A stretch of DNA of 64,000 bases, taken from Larix kaempferi (Eukaryota > Streptophyta > Pinopsida > Pinales > Pinaceae). A program made the position numbers and the translations under genes. Below the pieces are notes generated by a model that saw only the letters and a program-made list of their open reading frames with translations, did not search any database and had not been told where the DNA came from. The number at the start of each line of letters is the position of its first letter. Positions within the stretch are counted from its first letter, which is position 1. Location of the stretch: NCBI GenBank assembly GCA_027924585.1, contig BSBM01000361.1, positions 68,174,001 through 68,238,000 on the forward strand, read 5' to 3'. Shown piece by piece: positions 34,399-45,189 of the stretch.

Positions 34399-36118
34399 AA
34401 TGCATGATATGAGTTCAATGAACAACAAATTTAATTAACATGATGCGAGCACATTGAGAATTACGAAGAAGGCAAGTGATTTTAATTAATTTTTGTATTT
34501 AAATTAATTTGTTTGAATTATTTGTAAAGTTAACTAATATGTATTGGTTAATGCGTGACATGCAGAGCCAAAAAATGAGGAAGATTGGTAAGATTCTTAC
34601 CAAACTAAGTCCGGAAGAGCGTAAAATGTTGATGGAAAAATTGCAGAGGATGAATCAGGTGAATAAAAAATAAGTCAATGTGAATTATTTATTGAAATTT
34701 GAGTAATAATATACTTACGAATATTCACTAATATGTTTCAAATAACGTAATTCACATATGATGAATCTTATGAAGGGACTGAAATTAACATAAATTGATT
34801 TAATCATAAGAAAAATAAATTATGGAAGATGCAAATGATGATCAATTGCTCCTTAGCTCATCTAGAGTGGTGCTGGAAGCTAATAGAAGGGGAAAATAAT
34901 TTTATAATACTATAAGGGATTTAGTGGAAAGAACGTACATACGTACTTTTCACTTACAATACATAAACCAATCAAATGATTCAAAGAATCATGTCATATG
35001 TAAACTACAAGAGGCATTTCTAGAGCAATGGTCAATGAGACTTGTCAGGCTCGCAATAGCAAAAACATACAACAACAAAAAATAATCATTCAAAATGTAA
35101 TATTCATAAACATGTTTATGTAGAATATGTATCTATGACTATTACAAAGCATCATTCATTCAATAATTTTAATTCATTCATATTTATTTTTCATATCAAC
35201 AAAAAATATTTTAATGTCATTTTACATTTTTCGGAAGATTATGAGAATTGCAATGGATGAACGAGGTGATATGCGAAATGTGCCAGTACCAAGAAAGCGT
35301 ACAAGAATATGGTCAAGGAAATGGACATAATTGCATCGCACGAAGAGCCATCTCAATAGCAATGTGCTTCAAATGTATGAAATCATTGGTTTTTAAGTTT
35401 ATGTTATACATTTCATTAATTAATTCGACATTAAATATTAATTTTCAATTGTTGTGTTGCAGAAAAAAAAAGAAAATAGAACCCAGTCAGCACACAAGAT
35501 AAGACGTTAAGGAAAAAAGGGGTTGATAGCAAATTTTGTGAGTATTTTTTATTTTGTTGCAAGAAATAAAGATTTCATAGTGGTTGTGATTGGTATATTC
35601 ATTTTTTTAAATTTTTATTCACTGGAAATCCTTGCATGCCTTCAAACAGGTGTTAACATACAAAGAGGAGCCATCGAAAGAATTTATTGACATTGGTTTA
35701 AGAAAGGGCTGTGAGTATAAGTTGGAATATCATAAATTAATTGTGGATTTTGTAAGTCTCCATGTTGTTTTACTTATCTCATTTTATAATTAATAAAACA
35801 ACAAAAATATTTTATATCAAAATCTATAATTTGTGACATGGCATAACACTTGCAGGAAAAAAAGTATGGAGTGGAGCCAACATAAGACTTGTTGATAGAA
35901 GGCATGAGATTTGGTTTTGAGAGAATGTTTATCATTCATTAGTCGATTATTTCTATGGTATGTCGCTTTTCAATTTACATTAATGTATACTAGATATTCA
36001 TTTTTCATTATTCCCGCTGGTGATGTAGATACACTCAGTATACTTTATCTTTATGTTTGCAAATGGAAGTTGAAGAAGAGGAAAATAATTGATCCAATCA
36101 ACAAAACATTCGGCCAAT
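34399..36118 (+). pseudogene. Possible second CACTA-1 gene (TNPA-like position), degenerate exons
   Basis: Plus-strand pieces with plausible plant splice sites. 34566-34658 is a 31-codon exon (SQKMRKIGKILTKLSPEERK plus 11 residues) between TGCAG and CAG|GTGA. 35237-35360 holds YAKCASTKKAYKNMVKEMD. 35650-35751 reads VLTYKEEPSKEFIDIGLRKG and EYKLEYHKLIVDF between CAG and GTAAGT. From 35856, EKKYGVEPT and LLIEGMRFGFERM occur with stops. The introns are AT-rich. No domain is recognised; the Lys/Glu-rich, helical character and place near the right end fit the DNA-binding TNPA-type partner of TNP2 proteins, but that is an inference. Confidence 0.4.
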
Positions 36119-36709
36119 AACCCAATTTATGCAAGTGGCCCGAGCACCGATAACAGTTCCAGTGAAGAATGATGCTCTGTATTTAATTGTGATGTTAATG
36201 CAAGTTTTTGTAGCTTGTTGTATATTTTGAAATAACTGTCTATGGAAATAAAACATTTTGTATAATAGTGTACTGTACATAGTGTCCGAATTCAAAGTTG
36301 AGTTACCAGTAAGTGTAACAATAATTACATGCATGTTGACATTTTGATTATTGCTGTCTCTATGTTGTCGTATTTTGTATGACAAAGGCACTCTTAATGA
36401 TATATAATAAAATAAAAAAATCATTCTATTGCATTTTTCAATATTATTGTCAAATGTTACATGTGAAATGGTACATTGGTAAAAAAAATTTCCAAGAAAA
36501 AAATGTGTATTTTCATTCAAGATAGAGCAAAAATAAATTCATGAGTGCCATACAACAGTCATGAATGTTACATTGGTAATTAAATGTTCTTGCATCTATG
36601 ATATAAGAAATTAATCCAACCAAACAATTTCAATAATTAAAATCGAAATGAATTTTACGATAAACAAATATTTCAATTTAAGATGAATAATGGAATTAAA
36701 AAAATAAAA

Positions 36710-36712
<3 letters not shown>
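36119..36712. other. CACTA-1 noncoding AT-rich region
   Basis: No gene seen. Open frames on the minus strand here (36098-36520) are low-complexity and have no family signature. Confidence 0.45.
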
Positions 36713-36740
<28 letters not shown>

Positions 36741-36777
36741 GATATATATATATATATAGATATATATATATATATAT
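36713..36777. repeat. (TA)n microsatellite
   Basis: About 65 bp of TA repeats, interrupted by three GATA steps. Confidence 0.95.
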
Positions 36778-36819
36778 TTGAATGAAACATGAGTAGATAT
36801 TCTTCAAAGAATCATATTC

Positions 36820-37390
36820 GGTGTGTTTGCTAATATATGTCGCACTGGGTCACCTATACTACCATTACGCACCGATGCATGTATAACATTAAGCACTGGT
36901 GCATTTTATTTTATGAATCGCACTCGTGCATGTAGATTGATTATGCACACTGAGAACAATCAAGCTTATGCCCAGCGTTTTTTATTTTTTAATCCTAATG
37001 GTGCATTTGATGTGTTAAACTACACCATGCCATGTTGATATTTTGTAAGCACTGGTGCATTCTAGTATTGAATGCACTAGTGCATTCATATATGAAATGC
37101 ACCGGTAAGACCTGATAAATGTACTGCACCGTTAAATTTAAAAAAAATTGGAAAAATGTACGGTGTGTATGATATAAAATATCGTACTATTGCATTTATG
37201 TTGTACAGACGCACTGATGCATATATTCTATACTCAAGCACTGGTGCAGCGTTGAAATTTGATTATTTTTGGTGATTGTTCTGGTTGAGTGCATCAGTGT
37301 GTCTGTTTTAATCATACAACACTAGTGCATCATAGTAAGAAACACATCGATGCACATAAATTCAGTTGTGCGTGCCGATAAACTAACCCC
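36820..37390. repeat. CACTA-1 right subterminal repeat region
   Basis: Dense short repeats of the type CACTGGTGCATT and GCACCGGT in both orientations over about 570 bp, ending before the right terminal inverted repeat. Expected TNPA-type binding sites. Confidence 0.75.
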
Positions 37391-37529
37391 CGCTAAAACC
37401 TCCGACGGCCAATTATTTTGTAGTTATAAAATGTATCCATTATGACCTCTGTAAAAAATTACACTACCATTGGGGGAGGTCGCAGTAGAGGTTTTTTTGA
37501 CAATTTTTTCCAATCTTGTAACACTAAAA

Positions 37530-37572
37530 ACATCCACTATGATCTCCGCTACAGGACCTTTTCCTTGTAGTG
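37530..37572 (-). repeat. CACTA-1 right terminal inverted repeat
   Basis: Reads CACTACAAGGAAAAGGTCCT on the minus strand, inverse of the left end. Followed by the target duplication ATA. Confidence 0.9.
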
Positions 37573-37575
37573 ATA

Positions 37576-38186
37576 TCTTCCAACACTTGGTTTACCTTCT
37601 TTGTCTGACCATCTTTTTGAGGATTGTATGATGTAATGAAATTGGTTGGAGTTCTTAAGTCCTTGAAAAGTCCTTTAAAGAAATTTGTTGTGAAATTTGT
37701 ATCTCTGTTTGAAATTATTTCCTTAGGAAATCCATGGAACCTGAATATTTCTTTCATGAAAATATTGGCAATGTCAACGGTCTTATGTGTGGACTTGACT
37801 GCTATAAAATGCACTTATTTGGTAAATGCCACCACCACCATGATCGAGTCATGACGCTTCACTGTTATTGGAAGTACTGTAATAAAATCCATAGATATTT
37901 GTTCCCACTTCCACTTAGGGATGGACACTAGCTACAACGGTATTACTGGGTTTTGGTGCTCAACCTTAACCTTTTTGAACTTTTGACATCTAGCTATGTA
38001 TTGTGCGATATCCTTCTTCATTAATGGCCATAATTTTTGCTTTCTTGCTGCTGTAACAATATTTTGGTATCCTGGGGGATGAAAGTAGGGAATCTGATGT
38101 ATTTCATTCATTACTAACTTCCTTACTTCAACATTGTTTGAAATGTACAACCATCCTTGGAAAATAATAATTCCATCTTCTTCCAA
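37576..38186 (-). pseudogene. pol: Element G integrase N-terminal zinc region and core
   Basis: 38186-37932: YISNNVEVRKLVMNEIHQIP then YFHPPGYQN, PLMKKDIAQYIARCQKF, the His-His-Cys-Cys integrase N-terminus (the second Cys position is altered to K). 37814-37576: DIANIFMKEIFRFHGFPKEI, SNRDTNF, FITSYNPQKDGQTKKVNQVL, the DDE core (the TEVNR-type block reads TKKVN, so the catalytic Glu position is altered). Interrupted after VLED by CACTA-1. Confidence 0.85.
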
Positions 38187-38464
38187 CTAGTATCCCTCAT
38201 ACTTATTATCTTCCTCTTCGTGTCTAAGTCCTTCCACTGCTTGATTGCATTTGTCATCTTTTGTTAAGAATTTGATGACTTATTCTCTAAGGTTAGCCTT
38301 GCATAAGGTCATGGACGCTACATGAAACTTTCTACCGAGGCTGTCATCAACTTTGTTTTATTTAGCTTTGACATGCTTTATTTCAAGGTCAAATTCACTT
38401 AGAAATTATAACCACATGGAATATCAGGCATTTAGATTTGGCTAATTAAATAAATATTTCAAAC

Positions 38465-38700
38465 TCATGTGATCAGTCTGTATCTCAAATTTTGTCCAAG
38501 CAGGTAGTGTCTCCACATCTTCAAGGTGTGCACAACAATGAATAGTTCCAAATCATGAGTTGCATAATTCCTTTCATGTTCCTTTAAATTTCTAGAATCA
38601 TAACATATCACATGTCCTTCCTGCATAAGTGATCTTCCCAACCGTTCAATTGAAACATCTTTGCATACCACATGAACTTTATTTGGATCTGCAAACTTTA
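38465..38700 (-). pseudogene. pol: Element G RNase H fragment
   Basis: VCKDVSIERLGRSLMQEGHV, NLKEHERNYATHDLELFIVV, LKMWRHYLLGQNL: the end of gypsy RNase H. Separated from RT by a degenerate stretch. Confidence 0.8.
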
Positions 38701-38865
38701 AATAGGAGCACTGGTGAGTAATTCCTTTAGTAGATGGAAATTCTTCTCACACTTTTAAGGACATATGAACTTTACATTCTTTCTATGCAATGATGTAATA
38801 GGATGTGCCACTTTGGAGATACATATGGTGAACCTCCTATAATATCGTGCTAAACCCATAAAATA

Positions 38866-39629
38866 TCATATGTCTACCACATTCTTGGGTGTAAACCAAT
38901 TCACTATAGCCTCAGTCTTCTCAATATCCACTGAAATTCTATCTGCTGAAATAACATGACCCAAATACTGAATATTCCTTTGATAAAATTCACATTTGCT
39001 TAGCTTGGTGTACAACTTATGGGCCCTAAGCACATGCAATACCATTATTAGGTGATCTACATGCTCTTCCTCATTCTTGGAATATATGAGGATTCCATCT
39101 ATGAATACTAGCACAAACTTATCCAAATAATAGTTAAACACACTATTCACGAGGCACATGAAAGTAGCCGACAAATCGATGAGGCTGGATGGAAAAACTA
39201 TGAACTCATAATGGCCATACCAAGTTCTTAAAGTTGTATTATGGACGCCCTTTTCTCTTATTCTGACTTGATGGTATCTTTACCTTAAGTCAATCTCTTG
39301 GAAAATATTATGGCTCCCTTTATCTTATCAAATAGATCATCTATTCTAGGAAATGGATATATGTTCTTGACTATGAACTTATTGATATGACTGTAGTCAA
39401 TACAAAAGTGTCTTAATGTTCCATCCTTCTTTTGAACAAACAACATCGACAAACCCCATGAGGACACACTGGGTCTAATGTAGTTCTTATTCATCAGTTC
39501 CCGAAGTTGCATCTTCAACTCTACTAGGTTTGGAGTGCCCATTCTATATGGGGCCTTATACACTAAGGTTGTGCCTGGTGCCATATTAATTGTAAATTCT
39601 ATATCTCTTTTGGGAAGCAACCTTGGCAC
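38866..39629 (-). pseudogene. pol: Element G reverse transcriptase
   Basis: 39629-39285: [40 protein letters not shown], then [16 protein letters not shown]. 39174-38866: FVLVFIDGILIYSKNEEEH, the catalytic box, reading FIDG instead of the usual FxDD, so the second catalytic Asp is lost; then SKCEFYQRNIQYLGHVIS. A frameshift lies between the two parts. Confidence 0.88.
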
Positions 39630-39906
39630 CTATTCTGGGAATACATCCCTATATTCTTGCAACATTGGGTGATATTATAATGATGGTCCTTTGTCTTCTA
39701 TGGAATCGGATACATGAACTACATATATTTGATAGTTCTTATTGAAGTACCTTCCCATTTGCATCTTTCTTTATCGAAACCTTCTTCAACACACCCTTTA
39801 ATAGGTAAGACCTTCCGTCATCATCAAGGTATTCAAGAAACGTGTTATAGCAATCAATCTTGGTGCGATGCATTTCCAACCAATCCATCCCAATGAGAAC
39901 ATCCTA

Positions 39907-40149
39907 TTATCCTAGCGGTATGATATTTAGGTTTGTTGTGTTGGATAGAGAATCCAACATTATGAGACATCTTTCCACTACTTCACTTACTTTCGTCTTA
40001 GTCCTTGTTTCCATTTGAACTAACCATGAATTTTCATGCTTACTTTTCTTAATAGTGCAAAGAACAATATTAGGATGAATATAATTATGACTAGACCCCA
40101 AGTCAATCAAAATAGACCACGTGACAATATTACCTCCAACTTCAACCAC
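39907..40149 (-). pseudogene. pol: Element G aspartic protease
   Basis: ILIDLGSSHNYIHPNIV is the active-site region; the usual D-S/T-G reads D-L-G, so the catalytic motif is damaged. It ends with TNLNIIPLG. Lies between gag and RT as usual in gypsy elements. Confidence 0.82.
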
Positions 40150-40211
40150 CGCTACTTGGTGGTCTTCCTGATGATCATCTAAAGCTACATAGATTCTAGG
40201 AGTTTATCTAG

Positions 40212-41347
40212 TCATGTCCTCCACAGTAACAATTTATTTAATGTTATGTATCCTTTGAGGTTTCTCCTTCCTATGGGTGCAATCATACAACTTATGATTC
40301 TCTCCACATCCCCAACATTGAATTGGTTCCCTGGGTCTTCCTTCGGTTGGCATAACTTGCTTGAACCCTCCTTGAGCTTGTTGTTCTTGTTGGACATTCC
40401 TTGTATGGTTTCTATAGGGAACATGTATGAATTCATTCTTCCTTGGACCAAAATTTCCTTTGGTATTTCCTCTTCCTGTTTGATGTTCATCAAATCTTCC
40501 CTTGGTTTGCTTCTAGCAATGCATAACCTTTTGGATAGCATCATCCAAAGTCTTAATATTCACAAATTCAATTTTGTCTTTATAATTCTGGGGTGGCCCA
40601 CTTAAGAATGTCTAATTAAAAATTTACCTTCTCATTTCTAAGGCAATTCACATACCATAATAGCTATAGGAATTTATTCACATATTCCTCCATTTCCATC
40701 TATCCTAGCATTAGCTCATAAAAATCTTTACTCTTATTATTGTTGTGCCATTTAGAAATTTTTTTTTTTAATTCTTTTCAAATTTCTTCTAATAAATATT
40801 CCTTTATTTAAGGCCCTTCACTTAATAGAGGTTCTCCCAATAGATTGAAGCTCTGGCATTCAGGTTAAAAATGACAATATCGGCCATCTCATTCTTGGAG
40901 TATTCATGGATCTTGAAGTAATGTTTCATTCCAAGAAGCTATGCTTCAGCCTCCTATCATGTATTACTCTCTTCGTCGAATGTAGGTGGCCTTACCTTCC
41001 TAAATTCTATAGATTAAGTCTCTTTATAGGGTTTCCTTCTTAAATATTCAGGATGAGCCCTTTGAACTTCCTGATGAATTTATTTAACTACTCAATCTGC
41101 TCCCTAAGGTGTATGATGGAGACGTGCTTGTTCTCCTCCTGTGCAAATCTCTTTCTTAGTGTCGAGGTATTCCTCTTGAGTGACTATCCACATTGTTCTC
41201 ATCCTTGATTCCATTGTTATGATTTGATCCCAGATTAGCTTTATGTTGAAGTTCTTTTAGGGTTTGGAGTATGGAAGCGTCTATCTGATGGTTCTCTTCC
41301 TGCACCTTATTCAACCTTTCATTGAAACTTCTCATAGTCTCAACCAT
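40212..41347 (-). pseudogene. gag: Element G gag
   Basis: 41347-41156 is the N-terminal charged, coiled-coil-like part (MVETMRSFNERLNKVQEENH). 40544-40250 holds linker and zinc knuckle CWGCGENHKLYDC (C-X2-C-X4-H-X4-C). The gag core between about 41100 and 40600 is degraded and AT-rich, with only fragments readable. Confidence 0.7.
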
Positions 41348-41681
41348 TTACGAAGGTGTTATTTGTGCCCTCCTTCCATTGGATTATGTTTATGTGTTAG
41401 CACCTTGCGCATATCCTTCCATTACATCTTCTTCATGTTCATAGTGATCTTGTGCATAATCTATGATAATCATTCCACTAGATAACTTACTAGTCCTTCT
41501 GCTTGCTACCCTTTTTCCTTTTCTATAATGGTCTTATTGCTAGTGGATAGAGATTCAAAAAGGGAATTTTTATTAGATAGCACATTAATAAAACCTGGTA
41601 GTTACTTAAAATTATCGCGCTAGATTCCTCCTATACTCAGATGCCTAGTTTTGAAACCATTATTATGGTACCACTCTAACA
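41348..41681 (-). other. Element G leader and probable primer-binding site
   Basis: Untranslated leader of the minus-strand element. On the minus strand TGGTACCATAATAATGG (about 41673-41657), close to a tRNA-Met site in its first bases, lies a few bases after a CA that would end the LTR at 41682. The match is weak. Confidence 0.45.
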
Positions 41682-44033
41682 TGTCCCCTATGGCCTTAGT
41701 GGTCCATTGTGAACACAAGGAGTGTTTTTCTTTCCATTCCGAGATAAGTCTATGTCTCTTTATTAAGTTTATTATTGCGCAATAAATTGTGCCATACATT
41801 TTACCTTTCTCAATGATGCACCATGCACATCATAATTTATTCTATCCACAACACTGCATGCACTAATTTTTTCTCTTCCATGAATTTTGCGCTTATTGAT
41901 TTTCTATTTCACAGATACATTGCATGCATTAAGTTTGATCATCATGGAATCCTCTATGCCACAACCTTTAACCACTACGTTGCAACTTTAACTTCTAATG
42001 ACAAGTCACTGACACCTTGCATGGTTAGTGCTATATGAGTAATGGGACTTCATATGCAGGCCATACATCTATATATAAGCAATATTGAAATGAAATAGCG
42101 GAAATCCATCACTTAAATACAAAGAATCATGATTAATGTTAACTAAGATAATTCATATATTCATAAATACTAATCACAGCATGCACCTTCATCATCCAAT
42201 CATCATTCATAAAATGGATTTGAAATAACAACAATGATACCACAAGTAGACACATATATTGAATGTAGATTCTCCAAGCAACTTACTACACAAGAGTAAC
42301 GTTCCACTAAACTATAGGTGATTTGTCTAGCATATACTATTTTTGCTAAGACTCCACCCCTGCGCTGGGCATGATTTCCTTTAGTAAAGGTGAACTATTC
42401 AGGGATCAGTCACAATCAAGAAGAAAAATTCCATAGCCAAGCCAATACACAACTGGGTTAATGGGATTTACACAGTCACATAACTCAATCTCAAGCCAAG
42501 CCAACATACAGTTGGGTTAACAGGATGCCAAGGTAGTATAGGGTAAATGCTAAACTAGTGAACTCAACATAGAGTTACATGCACATCTATCATACTCAAC
42601 CAACTTGGGGTCCACAATACCCGCCCCACACAACTCCAAGAAGGTACCCCTTTACTTCTCAATAGTCCCTCATGTGTCACCTTCCTTCAGGTGTTATTTT
42701 TTGTGTGTGTAGAAATATCACCTAAACCTCAATCATCTATTACGTGGTCACAAACTTCACTACATTTATCTTTGTTTTGCTACTTACCCCTTGGATTCAA
42801 TACCACTCAGTTAACACCATATAAATATAGTAAACTCAAGAAAATAGAAACAATAAGAGAAGACTCAGAAACCTTCATCGCTTAAGATTATCTAGCTTGG
42901 GGTCCATAATACCTGCCCCATACAACACCAATAATGTGCCCTTTCACCACGTAGCAGTCCCTTGGGAGTCACCTTCCCCTAGGTGTTATTCAATGTGTGC
43001 ATAGAAATACCATCCAAACATCAATCATCTACCGGGAGGTCATAGTATTCATTGGGTTACAAATCTAGGCTACGTACAACCCACTAACTTCCAAGGATTC
43101 ATTTCAGCAAATGTCCAATAATCCTTTAGTTAGAGCAGGACCAACATCCAACCATACTCAACATAACATTGACAACATCAAAAAAGGGATTTTCGGCGCA
43201 TAAAAGATACCGGTGAAGGATTCAACAAGTCTTGGGTATTTTTTGACAATTAGGTGCACTACAAAGGGTTCATAGAACCACTTCACCACTATTAGACATA
43301 TTCAAAAAAGATTGGAATGACCTTGCAATCACTGGCATACAAACAAAATTTTTGGGTGTGTAGGAACTAGTTCCACAACTGAGACAATATTCCAGCTCCC
43401 CCCACCAATGGAAAAACAAGGTAAAATACATAAGGGATGTGCTAAAAAACTCCATACTCGACTTCCAGCTGTGACTATGAAGCATAAATCCTAACCATTC
43501 TCTTATTTTTTTCCAAAAACAAAGAGTTCCCCCTCATACATGAGAGGTCGAGTTACTTAGAGCAAGGAAATATTTGTTCTGAATTCCAATTGACATATAA
43601 TTTAAGGATTGAATTCAATTCGACTAATAGATTACCCAAGAAAAAATCCCCACTTCTAACAGTATAGGGTGACTGCCACAAGAAATATCTGGCCCACACG
43701 TTCCTTTCCCTAAGACAAAAAATTCCTCAACTACTTCTCTCTTGGAAGAAGTAAATGATTGGGTTGCATGAATCAACTTGGAAGCTAATGGGTCATAATT
43801 TATCTCTTAGACACTTGGATTTTAACTATTGGTTTCATGGGTTAATACATATATCCCTAACCTTAGGAAAATCATGCCCCATGCTCTTGTTTCCTTTCAT
43901 AGTCAGCTGTGGGTTTTGTTTATTAATATCATGCATATATACATCGCATTTACAATTCTATTACGATTTCCTAGTGCATGGTTCACTAACCATATTTACT
44001 TGATGATATATATAGATAGATAGATAGATAGAT

Positions 44034-44086
<53 letters not shown>

Positions 44087-44102
44087 ACACACACGTGTGT
44101 GT
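41682..44102 (-). repeat. LTR of element G (5' LTR in element orientation, outer end missing)
   Basis: Colinear with the left LTR: 42056 equals window position 1, and 43755-44000 equals about 2036-2240. It repeats the internal duplication ('ggtccacaatacc' at about 42609, 'ggtccataatacc' at 42901). The last roughly 130 bp of the LTR, present on the left at 2240-2370, are not found here; microsatellites and a MITE stand in their place. Confidence 0.75.
44012..44082. repeat. (GATA)n and (GA)n microsatellites
   Basis: GATA repeats at 44012-44033, then about 23 GA repeats at 44036-44082, then a short AC/GT tract. Confidence 0.95.
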
Positions 44103-44391
44103 CAGGGTAATTTTTAAGGATTATAAAAGTATGCTTAAGTGTAGTATTCTAGGCGATTATTTTGGATTGAAAAAAACATAAATACAGATTGGTAGGCGAA
44201 TATTAAATATGAAACATACAATTTACTACTGAAACTTGTAAAGTTTGGTGAATATTATTATAAAAAAACATATTTTATGCAAATATAGGCGATATTACAG
44301 ACTAAAAATGACCAAATAGCGAATTTATTTTTTGTAAAAAGGCCCCAAAAATAGTGAATTGGCGAAATTTTGCCCCTAAAAATTTCCCTTG
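44103..44391. mobile_element. hAT-like MITE, copy 2
   Basis: CAGGGTAATTTTTA at the left and its near inverse (TAAAAATTTCCCTTG) at the right, 289 bp, homologous to 576-858. Flanks are GT repeats on both sides, so an 8-bp target duplication (GTGTGTGT/TGTGTGTG) cannot be proved. Confidence 0.65.
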
Positions 44392-44401
44392 TGTGTGTGT
44401 G

Positions 44402-44755
44402 TGTTATGCAACCAAGTCCCAGAAAGAGCATGATAATAGCATAAATAGAATAAAAAGAGTAGTTCATGCCTTAATAATGGAGAGCATAGATGAATAGCAA
44501 GCCTCTTCAAGGGGGAAACCTCCTTACACAATGTACTAAGTACACAAGACAATACAAGATGAGATGCTTCAAATGAGAAGGTCTCCTTCCTATATATGGG
44601 AGACAAAGAGGTACAATTACAACTAATGGACCCAAACTGACATAACTAATATATTAATACTAATGACAATTACCACTAATAGACCCAAGCCGACATCAAT
44701 AATATGTAATGAGCCACAATATAGGTGGTAATGTGCCAACATTTAGGGATTAACA
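44402..44755 (-). repeat. 3' LTR of element H
   Basis: Starts TGTTATGCAACC and ends GGGATTAACA on the plus strand, 354 bp. On the minus strand it follows a polypurine tract. A CATATATAGG TATA-like box is near 44597. Confidence 0.85.
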
Positions 44756-45064
44756 TGCCCCTCCCCTTCAGACAAGTGTTGTCATCAATGCTTGAGTATT
44801 TGTGGATGCTTTTGTATGAAGGACTCATCTTCCCATGTCGAATATTCAACTGGTAAGTTCTACCACTTGATGAGGTACTCCATAATAGATCGATTGTGTA
44901 GTTGTTTGGACATTGTTTCAGTGATTTGTTCAAGTTCCAATATGACTTTTTATTCTTCATCAAGCTCCAAGAAGATATTTTGAATTGGGATCTTGTCTCC
45001 AATCACCTTCTTTAAGCAAGAAACTTGGAAAACTAGGTGTACCCTTAAAGATGAAGGGAGCTCC
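44756..45064 (-). pseudogene. Element H: chromodomain end of a gypsy pol, with polypurine tract
   Basis: Minus strand: SLRVHLVFQVSCLKKVIGDK, then QITETMSKQLHNRSIMEYLI, KW, NLPVEYSTWEDESFI, a chromodomain with two in-frame stops. Downstream AAGGGGAGGGGCA (44768-44756) is the polypurine tract before the LTR. CACTA-2 is inserted in the coding at 45065; the rest of H is not found in this window. Confidence 0.85.
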
Positions 45065-45189
45065 CACTACAAGGAAAAGGCACTTAAGCGGAGGTTATAG
45101 TGGATTCTCCTCTTAAAAGAGCTCAAATATTCATTTATAGCAGAGGTCACTAATGGAGGCGTGTAGTTGGAGATTGTAGCGGATTTTTT

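Larger units (their letters stand above)
3134..37572. mobile_element. CACTA-1: En/Spm (CACTA) DNA transposon, 34.4 kb with nested insertions
   Basis: The ends are CACTACAAGGAAAAAGGCCC at 3134 and its inverse complement ending at 37572. Flanking trinucleotides are ATA (3131-3133) and ATA (37573-37575), matching the 3-bp target duplication of the superfamily. Inside are a TNP2-type transposase, subterminal repeats and further genes. Subtracting element A, the two solo LTRs and their target duplications leaves about 16.8 kb, large for the class. Coding regions carry stops and frameshifts, so this copy is unlikely to be autonomous, although both termini and the target duplication are preserved. 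Confidence 0.93.
1..44102 (-). mobile_element. Element G: Ty3/gypsy LTR retrotransposon, nested host of CACTA-1 (partial)
   Basis: Minus-strand gypsy element. The left LTR (1-2370, cut by the window start) matches 42056 onward on the right. The internal region reads, on the minus strand, gag, protease, RT, RNase H and integrase from 41347 down to 37576, then continues at 3130-2596 after the CACTA-1 insertion. The reading frame of the integrase joins across the insertion (VLED on the right side, LRVYVMN on the left), so both halves belong to one element. A pyrimidine run at 2374-2382 is the polypurine tract on the minus strand. The right LTR loses its outer end near 44.1 kb, where microsatellites, a MITE and element H lie. 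The gene order and the integrase C-terminal sequence (AHMKHHNVFHVSLL) are of chromovirus type. Confidence 0.85.
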
